Program-made: the position numbers and the translations under genes
Part shown: positions 1 through 9,302 of the stretch, in pieces
Numbering within the stretch: the stretch's first letter is position 1
Layout of the letters: every line of letters starts with the position of its first letter
NCBI GenBank assembly: GCA_046727735.1
Contig: JBKPDF010000007.1
Span: 62,001 to 126,000 of the forward strand
DNA length: 64,000 nucleotides
From: AP-16 sp046727735
GTDB lineage: Bacteria; Pseudomonadota; Alphaproteobacteria; Rhizobiales; Xanthobacteraceae
Direction of reading: 5' to 3'
The notes under the pieces: model-generated
Database searches by the model: none
The model's input: only the letters and a program-made list of their open reading frames with translations
Told to the model about the DNA's origin: nothing

Positions 1-428
1 ACGAGCTTTGCATTCCGGCGCTCGGCGCCGGGCTCAATTTCATCCGGCTTGCAACGCCGACAACGGACGACCGCCGGCTCCCTGCCGTGCTCGCCAACAC
101 TTCGGGCTTCGTCTATTACGTCTCGATCACCGGAATCACCGGGGCGGCTGCGCCGGATACCCGGCGCGTGACCGACGCGGTCCGGCGCATCAAGCGTCAC
201 ACTTCGCTGCCGGTCGCGGTCGGATTCGGGGTCAAAACGGCGAAGCATGCCCGCGCCATCGCGGCGGGGGCGGACGGAGTGGTGGTGGGTTCAGCGCTGG
301 TCGAGGCGATCCGGGCCAGTCTCGATGCGGCCGGCAAAGCCAGTGCGCATACGCTGCCGGCAGTTCGCGATCTCGTCGCCAACTTGGCAGCCGGTGTGCG
401 CGGCGCTCGGCAACAGGCCGCCGAATGA
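1..428 (+). CDS. trpA: Tryptophan synthase alpha chain, 3' part
   Basis: The window opens inside this gene; about 141 codons are present in frame 3, roughly the C-terminal half of a family that is usually near 270 residues. The subunit cleaves indole-3-glycerol phosphate to indole and glyceraldehyde 3-phosphate and channels indole to TrpB. Visible hallmarks are the loop motif YYVSITGITGA (equivalent to the flexible YxVSxxGVTG loop), the barrel strand VAVGFGVKT, and the phosphate-binding ADGVVVGSALV. The downstream order accD then folC is the arrangement I remember from many alphaproteobacteria. A 186-bp gap separates the stop from accD, and I see no terminator in it. Confidence 0.95.
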   Translation, partial: ELCIPALGAGLNFIRLATPTTDDRRLPAVLANTSGFVYYVSITGITGAAAPDTRRVTDAVRRIKRHTSLPVAVGFGVKTAKHARAIAAGADGVVVGSALVEAIRASLDAAGKASAHTLPAVRDLVANLAAGVRGARQQAAE

Positions 429-614
429 GATCGAGCAAATGAAAAAAACGAACCGTTCCGTCATGATCGCCGCACCTCGCCCGGCAAGCGATTCGGGCAC
501 GCGGAATACGGCAGCAGCTGAATGGGCGCGCGATTGGCCTGCTGTTGCTCCTGGCACGGCCGGTCGCGCTCACAGTCCGTCGCATCGCAGGACAGTTCGC
601 GCGGATCCGAAGCG

Positions 615-1514
615 ATGAACTGGATCTCCAACGTCGTCCGTCCGAAGATTCGCAGCTTCTTGCGCCGCGAAGTTCCGGAGAATTTGTGGGTCAAATGTCC
701 GGAAACCGGACAGCTCGTGTTCTACAAGGATCTCGAAGCCAACCAGTTCGTGATCCCGACGTCGAACTATCACATGCGCATGAGCGCGCTCGTGCGGCTG
801 CGGACCCTGTTCGACGACGGCGAGTTCGAGGAAATTCCGGTTCCGGAGGTCGCTCCCGATCCGCTGAAATTCCGCGACGAACGCCGCTATGCCGACCGGC
901 TCAAGGACGCCCGCAACAAGACCGGGCTCGAGGACGCGCTCAAGCTCGGGTTCGGGCGGCTCGAGGACCTGCCGGTGACCGCCGGCGTCCAGGATTTCGA
1001 TTTTCTCGGAGGATCGCTCGGCATGGCGGCAGGCGAGGCGGTGATCACCGGGCTCGAAACCGCCGTGAAGCGCGCAACGCCGTTCATCCTGTTCGCGGCC
1101 TCCGGCGGCGCCCGCATGCAGGAGGGCATTCTGTCGCTGATGCAGCTGCCGCGCACGACCGTCGCCGTCCAGGAATTGCGGCAAGCACGTAAACCCTACA
1201 TCGTCGTGCTCACCAATCCCACGACCGGCGGCGTCACCGCGTCCTATGCCATGCTCGGCGACGTGCACATCGCAGAACCGGGAGCGCTGATCGGCTTTGC
1301 CGGCCCGCGGGTGATCGAGCAGACGATTCGCGAGAAGCTGCCCGACGGGTTCCAGCGCGCCGAATACCTCAAGGACCACGGCATGGTCGATCTCGTGGTG
1401 CATCGTCATCGATTGCGGCCGACGCTGGCCCGGCTGTGCCGCGTACTGACCAAGGCGCCTGCAACGGACGATGCCGCGGCACCGGCTGCCGTGGCTGCCC
1501 CGGCCTCTGCGTGA
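615..1514 (+). CDS. accD: Acetyl-CoA carboxylase carboxyltransferase subunit beta
   Basis: 299 residues, close to the usual length. AccD and AccA together transfer carboxyl from biotin to acetyl-CoA to make malonyl-CoA for fatty acid synthesis. The start ATG at 615 is chosen because the protein then begins MNWISNVVRPKI, the usual Rhizobiales N-terminus; an in-frame ATG at 522 would add a low-complexity extension. The crotonase-like carboxyltransferase core is clear (FAASGGARMQEG, NPTTGGVTASYAMLGD). Odd: the N-terminal zinc finger is degenerate. Only Cys28 of the expected CxxC...CxxC remains; the other three positions are Thr31, Ile47 and Ser50. From memory this loss is shared by other Rhizobiales AccD proteins, so it is probably not inactivating. 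The stop overlaps the GTG start of folC. Confidence 0.95.
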   Translation: MNWISNVVRPKIRSFLRREVPENLWVKCPETGQLVFYKDLEANQFVIPTSNYHMRMSALVRLRTLFDDGEFEEIPVPEVAPDPLKFRDERRYADRLKDARNKTGLEDALKLGFGRLEDLPVTAGVQDFDFLGGSLGMAAGEAVITGLETAVKRATPFILFAASGGARMQEGILSLMQLPRTTVAVQELRQARKPYIVVLTNPTTGGVTASYAMLGDVHIAEPGALIGFAGPRVIEQTIREKLPDGFQRAEYLKDHGMVDLVVHRHRLRPTLARLCRVLTKAPATDDAAAPAAVAAPASA

Positions 1515-2857
1515 GCGCGCGCGCCGAGCGCGACCATTCTTCGACCCCGGTCGACGCCATCGTCGCCCGGCTGCTCTCGCTGCACCCGAAGCGGATCGAT
1601 CTTTCGCTCGATCGCATGCTGCGGCTGTTGGCGCGCCTCGGTCATCCGGAGCGACGACTGCCGCCGGTCATTCACGTCGCCGGCACCAATGGCAAGGGCT
1701 CGACCATCGCGTTCCTGCGCGCGATGCTGGAGGCCATTGGGCGCAGCGTGCATGTCTACACCTCGCCCAATCTGGTGCGCGTCAACGAGCGGTTCCGGCT
1801 CGGTCGCCCGGACGGCGGCGTGCTGGTCTCCGACGCGGAGCTAGCGGAAGTGCTCGCCGCCTGCGAGCGCGCCAATGCCGGGGCGCCGATCACGGTGTTC
1901 GAGATCACCACGGCCGCCGGGCTGGTGTTGTTCGCCCGGCATCCGGCGGATATGCTGTTGTTGGAAGTCGGGCTGGGCGGCCGGCTCGACGCGACCAACG
2001 TCGTCGAGCGTCCGACCGCGACCGTGATCACCTCGGTGTCGCTCGATCACGTGGAATATCTCGGCGACAGCATCGTGAAGATCGCGGCCGAGAAGGCCGG
2101 GATTCTCAAGCCGGGGGTGGCCGCGGTGATCGCGCCGCAAACCGATGAGGCGCGCGGCGTCATCGAGCGCCAAGCGGCGCGGCTCGGCGCGCCGTTGATG
2201 GCGGCGGGCGAGCATTGGCTGGTATCGCAGGAGCACGGCCGACTGGTGTACCAGGACGAGCACGGACTGCTCGATCTGCCCCGGCCCCGGCTGTTCGGCC
2301 GCCATCAGCTCGACAACGCCGGTGCGGCGATCGCGGCGCTGCGCAGCCTTGCCGATCCGGCGATCGTCGCTGCCGCCTTCGAGGCCGGTTTGCTCAAGGT
2401 CGATTGGCCGGCACGGCTGCAGCGGCTCACCGCCGGTCGGCTGCTGCCGCTGATCGCCGAAGGCGGCGAGCTCTGGCTCGACGGCGCGCACAATCCGGAG
2501 GGTGGCCGCGCCGTCGCCGCCGCAATTGCCGACATGGAGGAGCGAGTCCCGCGGCCTCTGGTGCTGGTCGTCGGCATGCTTGCCACGAAGGATCTGGAAG
2601 GTTTTCTGCGCAATTTCACCGGCCTCGCCCGGCGGCTCGTTGCGGTGGCGATCCATCAGGAAAAGGTCCTGCCGCCCGAGGCGATCGCGAACGCGGCGCG
2701 GCGGATCGGGATTCCGGCCGACATCGGCGACGGGATCGAGCCGGCGCTCGGCTCGATCGCGCGGCTCGATCTCGAAGCGAGCCCGCGCATCCTGATCACC
2801 GGCTCGCTCTATCTTGCCGGCGAAGCCTTGGCGCTGAACGGCACTTTGCCGACCTGA
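1511..2857 (+). CDS. folC: Bifunctional folylpolyglutamate / dihydrofolate synthase
   Basis: 448 residues starting at GTG 1511, which overlaps the accD stop (GTGA). The enzyme ligates glutamate to dihydropteroate and extends the polyglutamate tail of folates, in the cytoplasm. The Mur-ligase fold is evident: an ATP-binding loop VAGTNGKGSTIAFL near residues 55-70, the central motif TSVSLDHVEYLGDS with the downstream EKAGILKPG, and the C-terminal domain motif LDGAHNPEGG. An in-frame ATG at 1436 lies inside accD and is rejected as a start. Translational coupling with accD is likely. Confidence 0.95.
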   Translation: MSARAERDHSSTPVDAIVARLLSLHPKRIDLSLDRMLRLLARLGHPERRLPPVIHVAGTNGKGSTIAFLRAMLEAIGRSVHVYTSPNLVRVNERFRLGRPDGGVLVSDAELAEVLAACERANAGAPITVFEITTAAGLVLFARHPADMLLLEVGLGGRLDATNVVERPTATVITSVSLDHVEYLGDSIVKIAAEKAGILKPGVAAVIAPQTDEARGVIERQAARLGAPLMAAGEHWLVSQEHGRLVYQDEHGLLDLPRPRLFGRHQLDNAGAAIAALRSLADPAIVAAAFEAGLLKVDWPARLQRLTAGRLLPLIAEGGELWLDGAHNPEGGRAVAAAIADMEERVPRPLVLVVGMLATKDLEGFLRNFTGLARRLVAVAIHQEKVLPPEAIANAARRIGIPADIGDGIEPALGSIARLDLEASPRILITGSLYLAGEALALNGTLPT

Positions 2858-2961
2858 GCGGGACAATCCCGATCGAGGGCGTGGATGTCCTCGTCCGATG
2901 CGGCAAGCCGTCGCGGATTGCGCCGCCACGGAGTTTCATCCAGGCTGCCGCGCGTCTCCAA

Positions 2962-4128
2962 TCAATCCATGTATTGCGCCGGCTTGGTCTCGGGCATCGC
3001 GAACCAGAGCAGCAAGGTCCCGGCAATCGCCACGCCGGCGAGGCTGGAGAATCCGGCCCAGTGGCCAAAAATCTGGAACAGGAACCCGGTCGCGCCGGTG
3101 CTGATCGAGGCGGCAATGGCGAGCAGCGTGCCCACCACGCCGCGCGCGAGGTTGAAACGACCCGTTGCGGTCGTGATGTCGGTGATCACCAGAATCGTGA
3201 GGACGGTCACGGTCGCGCCGCTGATGCCGTCGAGCAATTGTCCGAGGACGAGCATCGGATAATCGCTGAAGAACGCGAACAACAGCGCGCGCGGGAGTTC
3301 GAGGGCGAAGCCGAGGATGAGCAGCGGTTTGCGCCCGAACCGCTCCGAATAATAGCCGACCCATGGCGACAGCAGCGACACGACGACCTGCGGTGCGACG
3401 ACCAGCCCTGCCATCATCAGCGAGGGGTTTGCGGCTTTGCTCTGCGCGAGATTCTCCCCGACGATCGGCAACATCGAAGCATCGGCCAACTGGAACAGGA
3501 AGACGCAAGCCGCGAAGATGTAGAGCTTGCGGTTCTTGGTGAACTCGAGGATTCCCTGGAAGCTCTTGGCCTGCTCGCCGCTGCCGGCATTGCGCGCCCG
3601 CGCATAATCGATCTCATCGCCGCGAATCCGGCTGAGCGCGAACAGCGCCGGGATGCACAGCGCAGCGGAGGCGAGAAAAATGGCGCTCTTGCGAAAATAG
3701 TCGCCGACAAGCCCCATCGCGCCGGCGGTGAGCGCGTTGCCGGCGGCGTCGAAGCGGTAATTCCGCCCGGTCCGCGCCGACATCGCCCGGCGGCCGACCA
3801 GGCCGAGGCTGATCGCGGCGATCGCCGGGGGCACGATTCCGGCCGTGAGCCCGTGTAGGATTTCGGCCAGGAACACCAGCGGGAACGTCGGCACCAGCGC
3901 GAGGATGAGCGCGGAAGCTCCAATCATGAGGATGCCGGCCGCGGCGAGCGCACGCTTCCAGCGGAACGCATCGGTGAAGGCGCCGCCGGGAATCTGCCCG
4001 ACCACGCCGGCGAGCGTGCCGGTCGTCAGCGCGAGCCCGACCTGCGCTTTCGACCAGCCGAGGTCGGCGAGATAGAACGCCACGAACGAACCGAACCCGG
4101 TCTGTACGTCGGCAAGGAAGAAATTCAT
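2962..4128 (-). CDS. Major facilitator superfamily transporter
   Basis: About 389 residues from ATG 4128 (WMNFFLADVQTGFG), with around 10-12 hydrophobic segments and the MFS signature after TM2 (GQIPGGAFTDAFRWKR) and its repeat in the second half (GYYSERFGRKPLL). It most likely exports or imports a small molecule by proton antiport or symport; the substrate cannot be read from sequence. The true start is uncertain: the frame stays open to 4362, and a conserved-looking GLDW precedes the chosen Met, so an upstream non-ATG start is possible. It is convergent with folC and has no obvious partner gene. Confidence 0.75.
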   Translation of the reverse strand: MNFFLADVQTGFGSFVAFYLADLGWSKAQVGLALTTGTLAGVVGQIPGGAFTDAFRWKRALAAAGILMIGASALILALVPTFPLVFLAEILHGLTAGIVPPAIAAISLGLVGRRAMSARTGRNYRFDAAGNALTAGAMGLVGDYFRKSAIFLASAALCIPALFALSRIRGDEIDYARARNAGSGEQAKSFQGILEFTKNRKLYIFAACVFLFQLADASMLPIVGENLAQSKAANPSLMMAGLVVAPQVVVSLLSPWVGYYSERFGRKPLLILGFALELPRALLFAFFSDYPMLVLGQLLDGISGATVTVLTILVITDITTATGRFNLARGVVGTLLAIAASISTGATGFLFQIFGHWAGFSSLAGVAIAGTLLLWFAMPETKPAQYMD

Positions 4129-4375
4129 CCAATCGAGGCCGTGCCGACTCTGACGGGAAGTGGGCGCATATTGTGAGCGGCGCGCCCCGCGGTAACCGGC
4201 GAGCGTGCGACGCAGCCGCCGCGGTGATCGCGTGCGGACTTGCGACCACAGCCACCGCCGCGTTCCTTTCACGGCGGACCGCAGGCGGCGGAGCGAGAGG
4301 GCGGCCATTGACTTACAAGCGCCGACCGGCCGAGAGGTTGCGATCCCGACACGCCGCGCCAAAAGAGCGAACCGC

Positions 4376-4822
4376 TTACTCCACTTCGTTTCGTGCCGCT
4401 CTGGCCGGTTGCGCCGAGACGATGCGGCAGGCGCCGCCTTGAAGATCGCGCGCGAAACGCACGAACTCGATTCCGTCGACCAGACTTTGGCCCGGCTCGA
4501 ACACCCGTCGGATCGCGGTCCTGTGCGCGTCCAAAAGCTTGCCCGCCCGATCGAGGAGCTCGCAGGCGATGACGACGTTGCTCACGGAATAATCGTTGCC
4601 GTTGGTCAGCGTGAGCTCGCCGACCAGGAGCCCGCCGGCATGCTGCCATCTCGGTTCGCCGAGCGACAGGTTTCCGACCGGCCGCGCGATGGCGAGGGTC
4701 GGATGGTCCGCGCGCGCATCCGGTGATCGCGGCGATCGGTGTGCGATTAGGTCGGTCGTGGCCGTGAGCGCCGCAATCGCGCCGCCCAGGATAAGAAGGA
4801 GCGCAAGAGTCGATGCACGCAT
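4376..4822 (-). CDS. Small exported or membrane-anchored protein of unknown function
   Basis: 148 residues from ATG 4822. The N-terminus MRASTLALLLILGGAIAAL is a signal peptide or single membrane anchor; the rest is a soluble beta-rich segment (residues about 60-135) with the stretch LTLTNGNDYSVSNVVIACEL followed by EPGQSLVDGIEF. That pattern resembles small periplasmic domains for which I do not recognise a function. Upstream in-frame ATGs would place basic residues before the hydrophobic stretch, so the 4822 start is preferred. It lies 100 bp downstream of the RND permease on the same strand and might be read through from the efflux operon, though it could equally be independent. Confidence 0.65.
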   Translation of the reverse strand: MRASTLALLLILGGAIAALTATTDLIAHRSPRSPDARADHPTLAIARPVGNLSLGEPRWQHAGGLLVGELTLTNGNDYSVSNVVIACELLDRAGKLLDAHRTAIRRVFEPGQSLVDGIEFVRFARDLQGGACRIVSAQPARAARNEVE

Positions 4823-4922
4823 TGCGTCCTCCACGATCGTGTCGCGCCGAGGCTCGACTGTTCGGATTTCGTTTCGTGTCCCTCGGCTCGAAAACTCCTT
4901 TGAGACCGGCGGGTTCGCCGAT

Positions 4923-7900
4923 TCATTCCGCGGCGATCCGCATGGGGTCCATGCGGGTTGCGAAGGCGCGCGCGGAGTCGGCATCCCACGTCGGCGCCTG
5001 CTCGGTTTCTTTCACCCGGAACCACAGCGCATAGAGCGCCGGCACGACCAGCAGGGTCAGCGCGGTCGCGACGAACAGCCCTCCCATGATCGTGATCGCC
5101 ATCGGGCCCCAGAACATGCTGCGCGCCAGCGGGACCATGCCGAGGATCGCCGCGAGCGCGGTGAGCACCACCGGCCGCGCGCGGCGCACCGTCGCGTCCA
5201 CGATCGCGCGATGGCGGCCGTGGCCTTCGGCGATGTCGTGGTCGATCTGATCGACCAGAATGATGGTGTTGCGCATGATCATGCCGGCGAGCGCGATCAA
5301 GCCGAGCAGTGCCACGAATCCGAACGGCCGGTCGGTGACGAGCAGCGCGCCGGTCGCGCCGATCAGGCCGAGCGGCGCGGTGAGGACCACCAGCACGAGC
5401 CGGGAGAAGCTCTGCAGCTGCACCATCAACAGGGCCAGCATGACGACGATCATGACCGGAAACACGGCAATGAGCGCGCCGTTGGCCTTCGAGCTTTCCT
5501 CGATCGCGCCGCCGGTCTCGATGCGGTAGCCGTCCGGCAGCGCGTCCTTGATCGCCTGCAGCTTCGGGAGGATCTCGTTGGTGACGTCGGGGGCCTGCAC
5601 GCCGTCGACTATGTCGCCGCGCACGGTCAGCACGATGTCCCGGTTGCGCCGCCACAGGATCGGCTCCTCGTACTCGTAATGCAGGCGTGCGATCTGCGAG
5701 AGCGGAACCGCGATGCCGTCGCGCGTCGCGATCGTGAGCGTCGGCAAATGCCCGAGCGCGAGGCGCTCCGCGGGGATCGCGCGGGCGACGACGTCGATGT
5801 GCTCGATGCCTTCGCGATGTTGGGTCACCGTATAACCCGAGAGCAGCGTCTGCAGGGTTTGCGCGACATCCTGCGGGGTCAAGCCCATCGCGCGGGCGCG
5901 GTCCTGATCGACCTCGAGTCGGATCGACTTCTGCTGCTCGGTCCAATTGAGGTGCGGATCGATCACCTTGGGGTCGGCGGCCATCACGGCGCGGACCTGC
6001 TCGGCAATGGCGCGCACGCGCAACGGCTCGCGGCCGACCACGCGGAACTGCACCGGAAAGCCGACCGGCGGCCCGAAGATGAAGCGATCGGTGCGGGCGC
6101 GCGCCTGCGGCAGCGCGCCTTCGGCGATCGCGCGGTCGAGCCGCGCCTTGACGCGTTCGCGCGCTTCGAGATCCTTCGTCACCATGACGATTTGCGCGAA
6201 GTTGGGATTGGGCAGCACCGGGTTGAGCCCGAGCCAGAACCGCGGCGATCCCTGGCCGACATAGGTGGTGGCATACACCACGTCGGGATCGTCGCCGATC
6301 AGGCGCTCGGCCTCGTGTGCGGTCGCATCGGTGACGCCGATCGCGGTGCCTTCCGGCAACCGCATTTCGAGGAAGAGCTCGCTTCGGGTCGAGGTCGGAA
6401 AGAATTGCTGCTGCACGATGCCGAAGCCCGCGGCCGAGGCCGCGAACAGCCCGGCCGTGACGGCGACGACCCTGCCGCGCCGGCGCAGGGAAGCTTCGAT
6501 CACGCGCCGCAACGCGCGATAGATCCGCGTGTCGTAGATCGCTTGCGGGTCGGCGTGCGCGCCGCGTTTCTTGGCAAAGTCCGGCAGCAGCTTCAGGCCC
6601 AGATAAGGCGTGAACAGCACCGCCACGAACCAGGATGCGATCAGCGCGAGGCCGACGATCCAGAAGATGCCGCCCGCGTATTCGCCGGCGCTCGATTTGG
6701 CGAAGCCGACCGGCAGGAAGCCCGCGGCGGTCACCAGCGTGCCGGTCAGCATCGGGAACGCGGTCGAGGTCCACGCGAAGGTCGCGGCGCGGGCGCGGTC
6801 GAAGCCCTGCTCCATCTTCACCACCATCATCTCGACCGCGATGATGGCGTCGTCGACCAGGAGGCCCAGCGCGATGATGAGCGCGCCGAGTGTGATCCGG
6901 TGCAGATCGAGGCCGGCCGTGTACATCACCACGAACACGATCGCCAGCACGAGCGGCACCGAAAGCGCGACCACGATGCCGGTGCGCCAGCCGAGCGAGA
7001 GGAAGCTAACCAGCAGCACGATGCCGAGCGCCTCGAGGAACGATTCCACGAACTCGGCGATCGAGTGCTCGACGATCGTGGGCTGATCGGCGATCTGCGT
7101 CACCTCGATCCCGACCGGCAGCGTCGCGGTGATGGCGGCCATCGCCGATTTGAGGTTCTCGCCGAGCTTGGTGATGTTGGCGCCCTCCTGCATGGAGACG
7201 CCGAGCCCGATCGCGGGCTTGCCGCGCTCACGCACGAGAAAGCTCGGCGGATCCTCGTAGCCGCGGGTCACGGTCGCAATGTCTCCGAGCCGGAAAATCC
7301 TGCCGCCGGCTTCGACCGGCACCGCGGCAATCGCCGCGGTCCCCGAGAAACCGCCGGTCACCCGCAGGTTGATGCGATCGGCGGCGGTCTCGATCGAGCC
7401 GCCGGATACGACCGCGTTCTGCCGCGCGACGCTGTCGAAGATCTGCTGCGGCGTCACTCCGAGCGTCGCCAGCTTGGCATGGCTGAACTCGATGAAGATC
7501 TTCTGCGGGCGCTCGCCGATGATGTCGACCTTGTTGACATCCCGGACCCGCAGCAGCTGCTGACGCACGTCCTCGGCGCGGGCCTTGAGCTGCGCGGGCG
7601 AAAGCCCGTCGGCACGGAGCATGTAGATCGCCGAATAGACGTCGCCATATTCGTCGTTGAAGCGCGGGCCGATGACGCCGGCCGGCAGCTCGCCGCGGAT
7701 GTCGCCGACTTTCTTGCGGACCTGATACCAGAGGTCCTTCACCTTGGCGGGCGGCGTCTGGTCGGAAAGGATGACCTGGATGAACGCGATGCCCGGCTGC
7801 GCGTAGCTCTCGACGCGGTCGAGATACGGCAGCTCCTGGAGCTTTTTCTCGATCTTGTCGGCAACCTGTTCCTGCATTTCGGGCGCGGTCGCGCCCGGCC

Positions 7901-8060
7901 AGGCCACGTTCACGATCATCACCTTGATGGTGAAGGAGGGATCCTCGCCGCGGCCGAGCTTGAAATAGGAGAACAGGCCCGAAGCGCCGAGCACGAGAAT
8001 CATGAACAGCACGAGCGCGCGGTGCGTGATCGCCCATTCGGAGAGATTGAAGCGATGCAT
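4923..8060 (-). CDS. RND efflux permease, AcrB/HAE1-like inner-membrane subunit
   Basis: 1045 residues, the normal size. Proton-driven permease of a tripartite efflux pump spanning from inner membrane to outer-membrane channel. It has TM1 after a short cytoplasmic N-terminus (MHRFNLSEWAITHRALV), two large periplasmic loops, and TM4 with the paired acidic residues needed for proton relay (LGLLVDDAIIAVEMM); the second half repeats the fold. The start at ATG 8060 follows the adaptor stop by 19 nt, so the two are one transcription unit. No outer-membrane TolC-like gene is nearby, so a channel encoded elsewhere is presumably used. Substrate unknown. Expression is probably repressed by the adjacent TetR protein. 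Confidence 0.93.
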   Translation of the reverse strand: MHRFNLSEWAITHRALVLFMILVLGASGLFSYFKLGRGEDPSFTIKVMIVNVAWPGATAPEMQEQVADKIEKKLQELPYLDRVESYAQPGIAFIQVILSDQTPPAKVKDLWYQVRKKVGDIRGELPAGVIGPRFNDEYGDVYSAIYMLRADGLSPAQLKARAEDVRQQLLRVRDVNKVDIIGERPQKIFIEFSHAKLATLGVTPQQIFDSVARQNAVVSGGSIETAADRINLRVTGGFSGTAAIAAVPVEAGGRIFRLGDIATVTRGYEDPPSFLVRERGKPAIGLGVSMQEGANITKLGENLKSAMAAITATLPVGIEVTQIADQPTIVEHSIAEFVESFLEALGIVLLVSFLSLGWRTGIVVALSVPLVLAIVFVVMYTAGLDLHRITLGALIIALGLLVDDAIIAVEMMVVKMEQGFDRARAATFAWTSTAFPMLTGTLVTAAGFLPVGFAKSSAGEYAGGIFWIVGLALIASWFVAVLFTPYLGLKLLPDFAKKRGAHADPQAIYDTRIYRALRRVIEASLRRRGRVVAVTAGLFAASAAGFGIVQQQFFPTSTRSELFLEMRLPEGTAIGVTDATAHEAERLIGDDPDVVYATTYVGQGSPRFWLGLNPVLPNPNFAQIVMVTKDLEARERVKARLDRAIAEGALPQARARTDRFIFGPPVGFPVQFRVVGREPLRVRAIAEQVRAVMAADPKVIDPHLNWTEQQKSIRLEVDQDRARAMGLTPQDVAQTLQTLLSGYTVTQHREGIEHIDVVARAIPAERLALGHLPTLTIATRDGIAVPLSQIARLHYEYEEPILWRRNRDIVLTVRGDIVDGVQAPDVTNEILPKLQAIKDALPDGYRIETGGAIEESSKANGALIAVFPVMIVVMLALLMVQLQSFSRLVLVVLTAPLGLIGATGALLVTDRPFGFVALLGLIALAGMIMRNTIILVDQIDHDIAEGHGRHRAIVDATVRRARPVVLTALAAILGMVPLARSMFWGPMAITIMGGLFVATALTLLVVPALYALWFRVKETEQAPTWDADSARAFATRMDPMRIAAE

Positions 8061-8079
8061 GGCTTGCCTCCCTGCCGTG

Positions 8080-9198
8080 TCAGCGGGCATCCACGGTGCG
8101 AACTTTCAGGCCGCCGCGAAGCTTCTGCACGCCGAGCGTGACGACCATTTCGCCTTCGCGCAGGCCCGCAGCGACCAGCGCGGAATCTTCGGTGAAAGCC
8201 GCGACCTTGACGTCGCGCAGTTCGAGGGCGCCGGAGGGATCGACGACGTAGACAGCGGGGCCGGTGCCGCGGTTGAGCACGGCGGCAAGCGGCAGCTTGA
8301 CGATCTTCGCCTGCGAGCCGCGCTCGAGCCGCACCGTCGCGGTCATGCCGAGCGCCACGGCGTCGTCGGCGCGCTCGATCGTGAAGCGTCCGGCATAGGT
8401 GCGGGTCATTGCGTCGGCCTGCGGCGAAAGCTCGCGCAAATGCGCCGAGAAGCGCCGGTCCGGGTCCGACCACAGCCGGACGCTCGCCTGCGCACCACGC
8501 GCCTCGCCTAGAAAGCTCTCGGGCAGCGCAACGACCGCCTCCTTCTCGCCGTCGCGCGCAAGCCGCACCACCGGCTGGCCGATCGCGACGACCTGCCCGG
8601 CTTCGGCGGGCGTCGCCGTGATCACGCCGTCTGCATCGGCCTTGAGCTCGGCGTAGGAGAGCTGATTGCGCGCGAGCTCGAGCGCACGGCGGGCGCGCTC
8701 GAGGCGGCCTTCGGCCTCGTCCTTGGCGGCCTTCTTGCGATCGAACTCGGCGACCGCCGCAAAGCCGCGGGCTTTCAGCGTTGCATAACGCTCGGCATCG
8801 GCCGCGGCCTGGGCGAGGCTCGAAGTCGCGGCGGCGAGCTCGGCCTCGGCGCTTTCGACCTGCAGCGCGAAGTCCTTGTCATCGAGCCGCGCGACGACGT
8901 CGCCCGCATGGACCACGTCGCCGGTGTTGACGGCACGGCTCACGATCTTGCCGGCGACGCGAAAACCGAGATCGGTCTCGTAGCGCGCCCGCACAACGCC
9001 GACGAACTCGCGGCTTGCGCCCTCGCTCGCGAATTGCACGCGCTGCACCTCTACGGGCCGCGCGGCTGGTTCGGCGGAAGCGGCCGGCCGCGTCGCGGCC
9101 GGAGCGTCACAGCCCGCAAGCAGCAGCAGCGCAATGAGCGAGAGCACCGCACCCGAAATCTGCACCGCGCCGGAGATTTTCAGCCAGGAGGTCGCCAT
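8080..9198 (-). CDS. RND efflux periplasmic adaptor (membrane fusion) lipoprotein
   Basis: 372 residues from ATG 9198. The protein bridges the RND permease to an outer-membrane channel. The N-terminus is a lipoprotein signal with lipobox LLAGC, giving a lipidated Cys near residue 31. It then shows the usual order: barrel-sandwich half (GKIVSRAVNTGDVVHAGDVV), an alpha-hairpin around residues 105-160 rich in Ala/Glu/Arg, the second lipoyl half (DADGVITATPAEAGQVVAIG), and a beta-barrel/membrane-proximal domain at the C-terminus. It sits between tetR (upstream) and the permease (downstream), and a palindrome matching that in front of tetR precedes it. Confidence 0.93.
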   Translation of the reverse strand: MATSWLKISGAVQISGAVLSLIALLLLAGCDAPAATRPAASAEPAARPVEVQRVQFASEGASREFVGVVRARYETDLGFRVAGKIVSRAVNTGDVVHAGDVVARLDDKDFALQVESAEAELAAATSSLAQAAADAERYATLKARGFAAVAEFDRKKAAKDEAEGRLERARRALELARNQLSYAELKADADGVITATPAEAGQVVAIGQPVVRLARDGEKEAVVALPESFLGEARGAQASVRLWSDPDRRFSAHLRELSPQADAMTRTYAGRFTIERADDAVALGMTATVRLERGSQAKIVKLPLAAVLNRGTGPAVYVVDPSGALELRDVKVAAFTEDSALVAAGLREGEMVVTLGVQKLRGGLKVRTVDAR

Positions 9199-9238
9199 GG
9201 CGGGCTCCTCTTCACATCCGTTCACGCATGCGTGAGGA

Positions 9239-9262
9239 TTGACGATATTCGACTTTCGTCAC
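9239..9262 (-). promoter_or_regulatory. Candidate TetR operator in front of the efflux adaptor gene
   Basis: Inverted repeat TGACGA-N10-TCGTCA (outermost pair T/C), about 40 bp upstream of the adaptor ATG. It has the same half-sites and the same 10-bp spacing as the palindrome in the tetR promoter at 9941-9964. Both lie in the only two intergenic spaces of the tetR-adaptor-permease cluster, which is the expected place for the cognate repressor to bind. Binding is inferred, not shown. Confidence 0.7.
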
Positions 9263-9302
9263 AACTCGGCCAAACGGGGGCAACGGCGGGCGCGGCATGA
9301 GT

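Noticed and set aside
4596..8141. Open frame of over 1,100 codons on the plus strand
   Set aside because: It is antisense to the RND permease, has Arg/His/Asp-rich low-complexity composition and no recognisable motif; it is a by-product of high GC.
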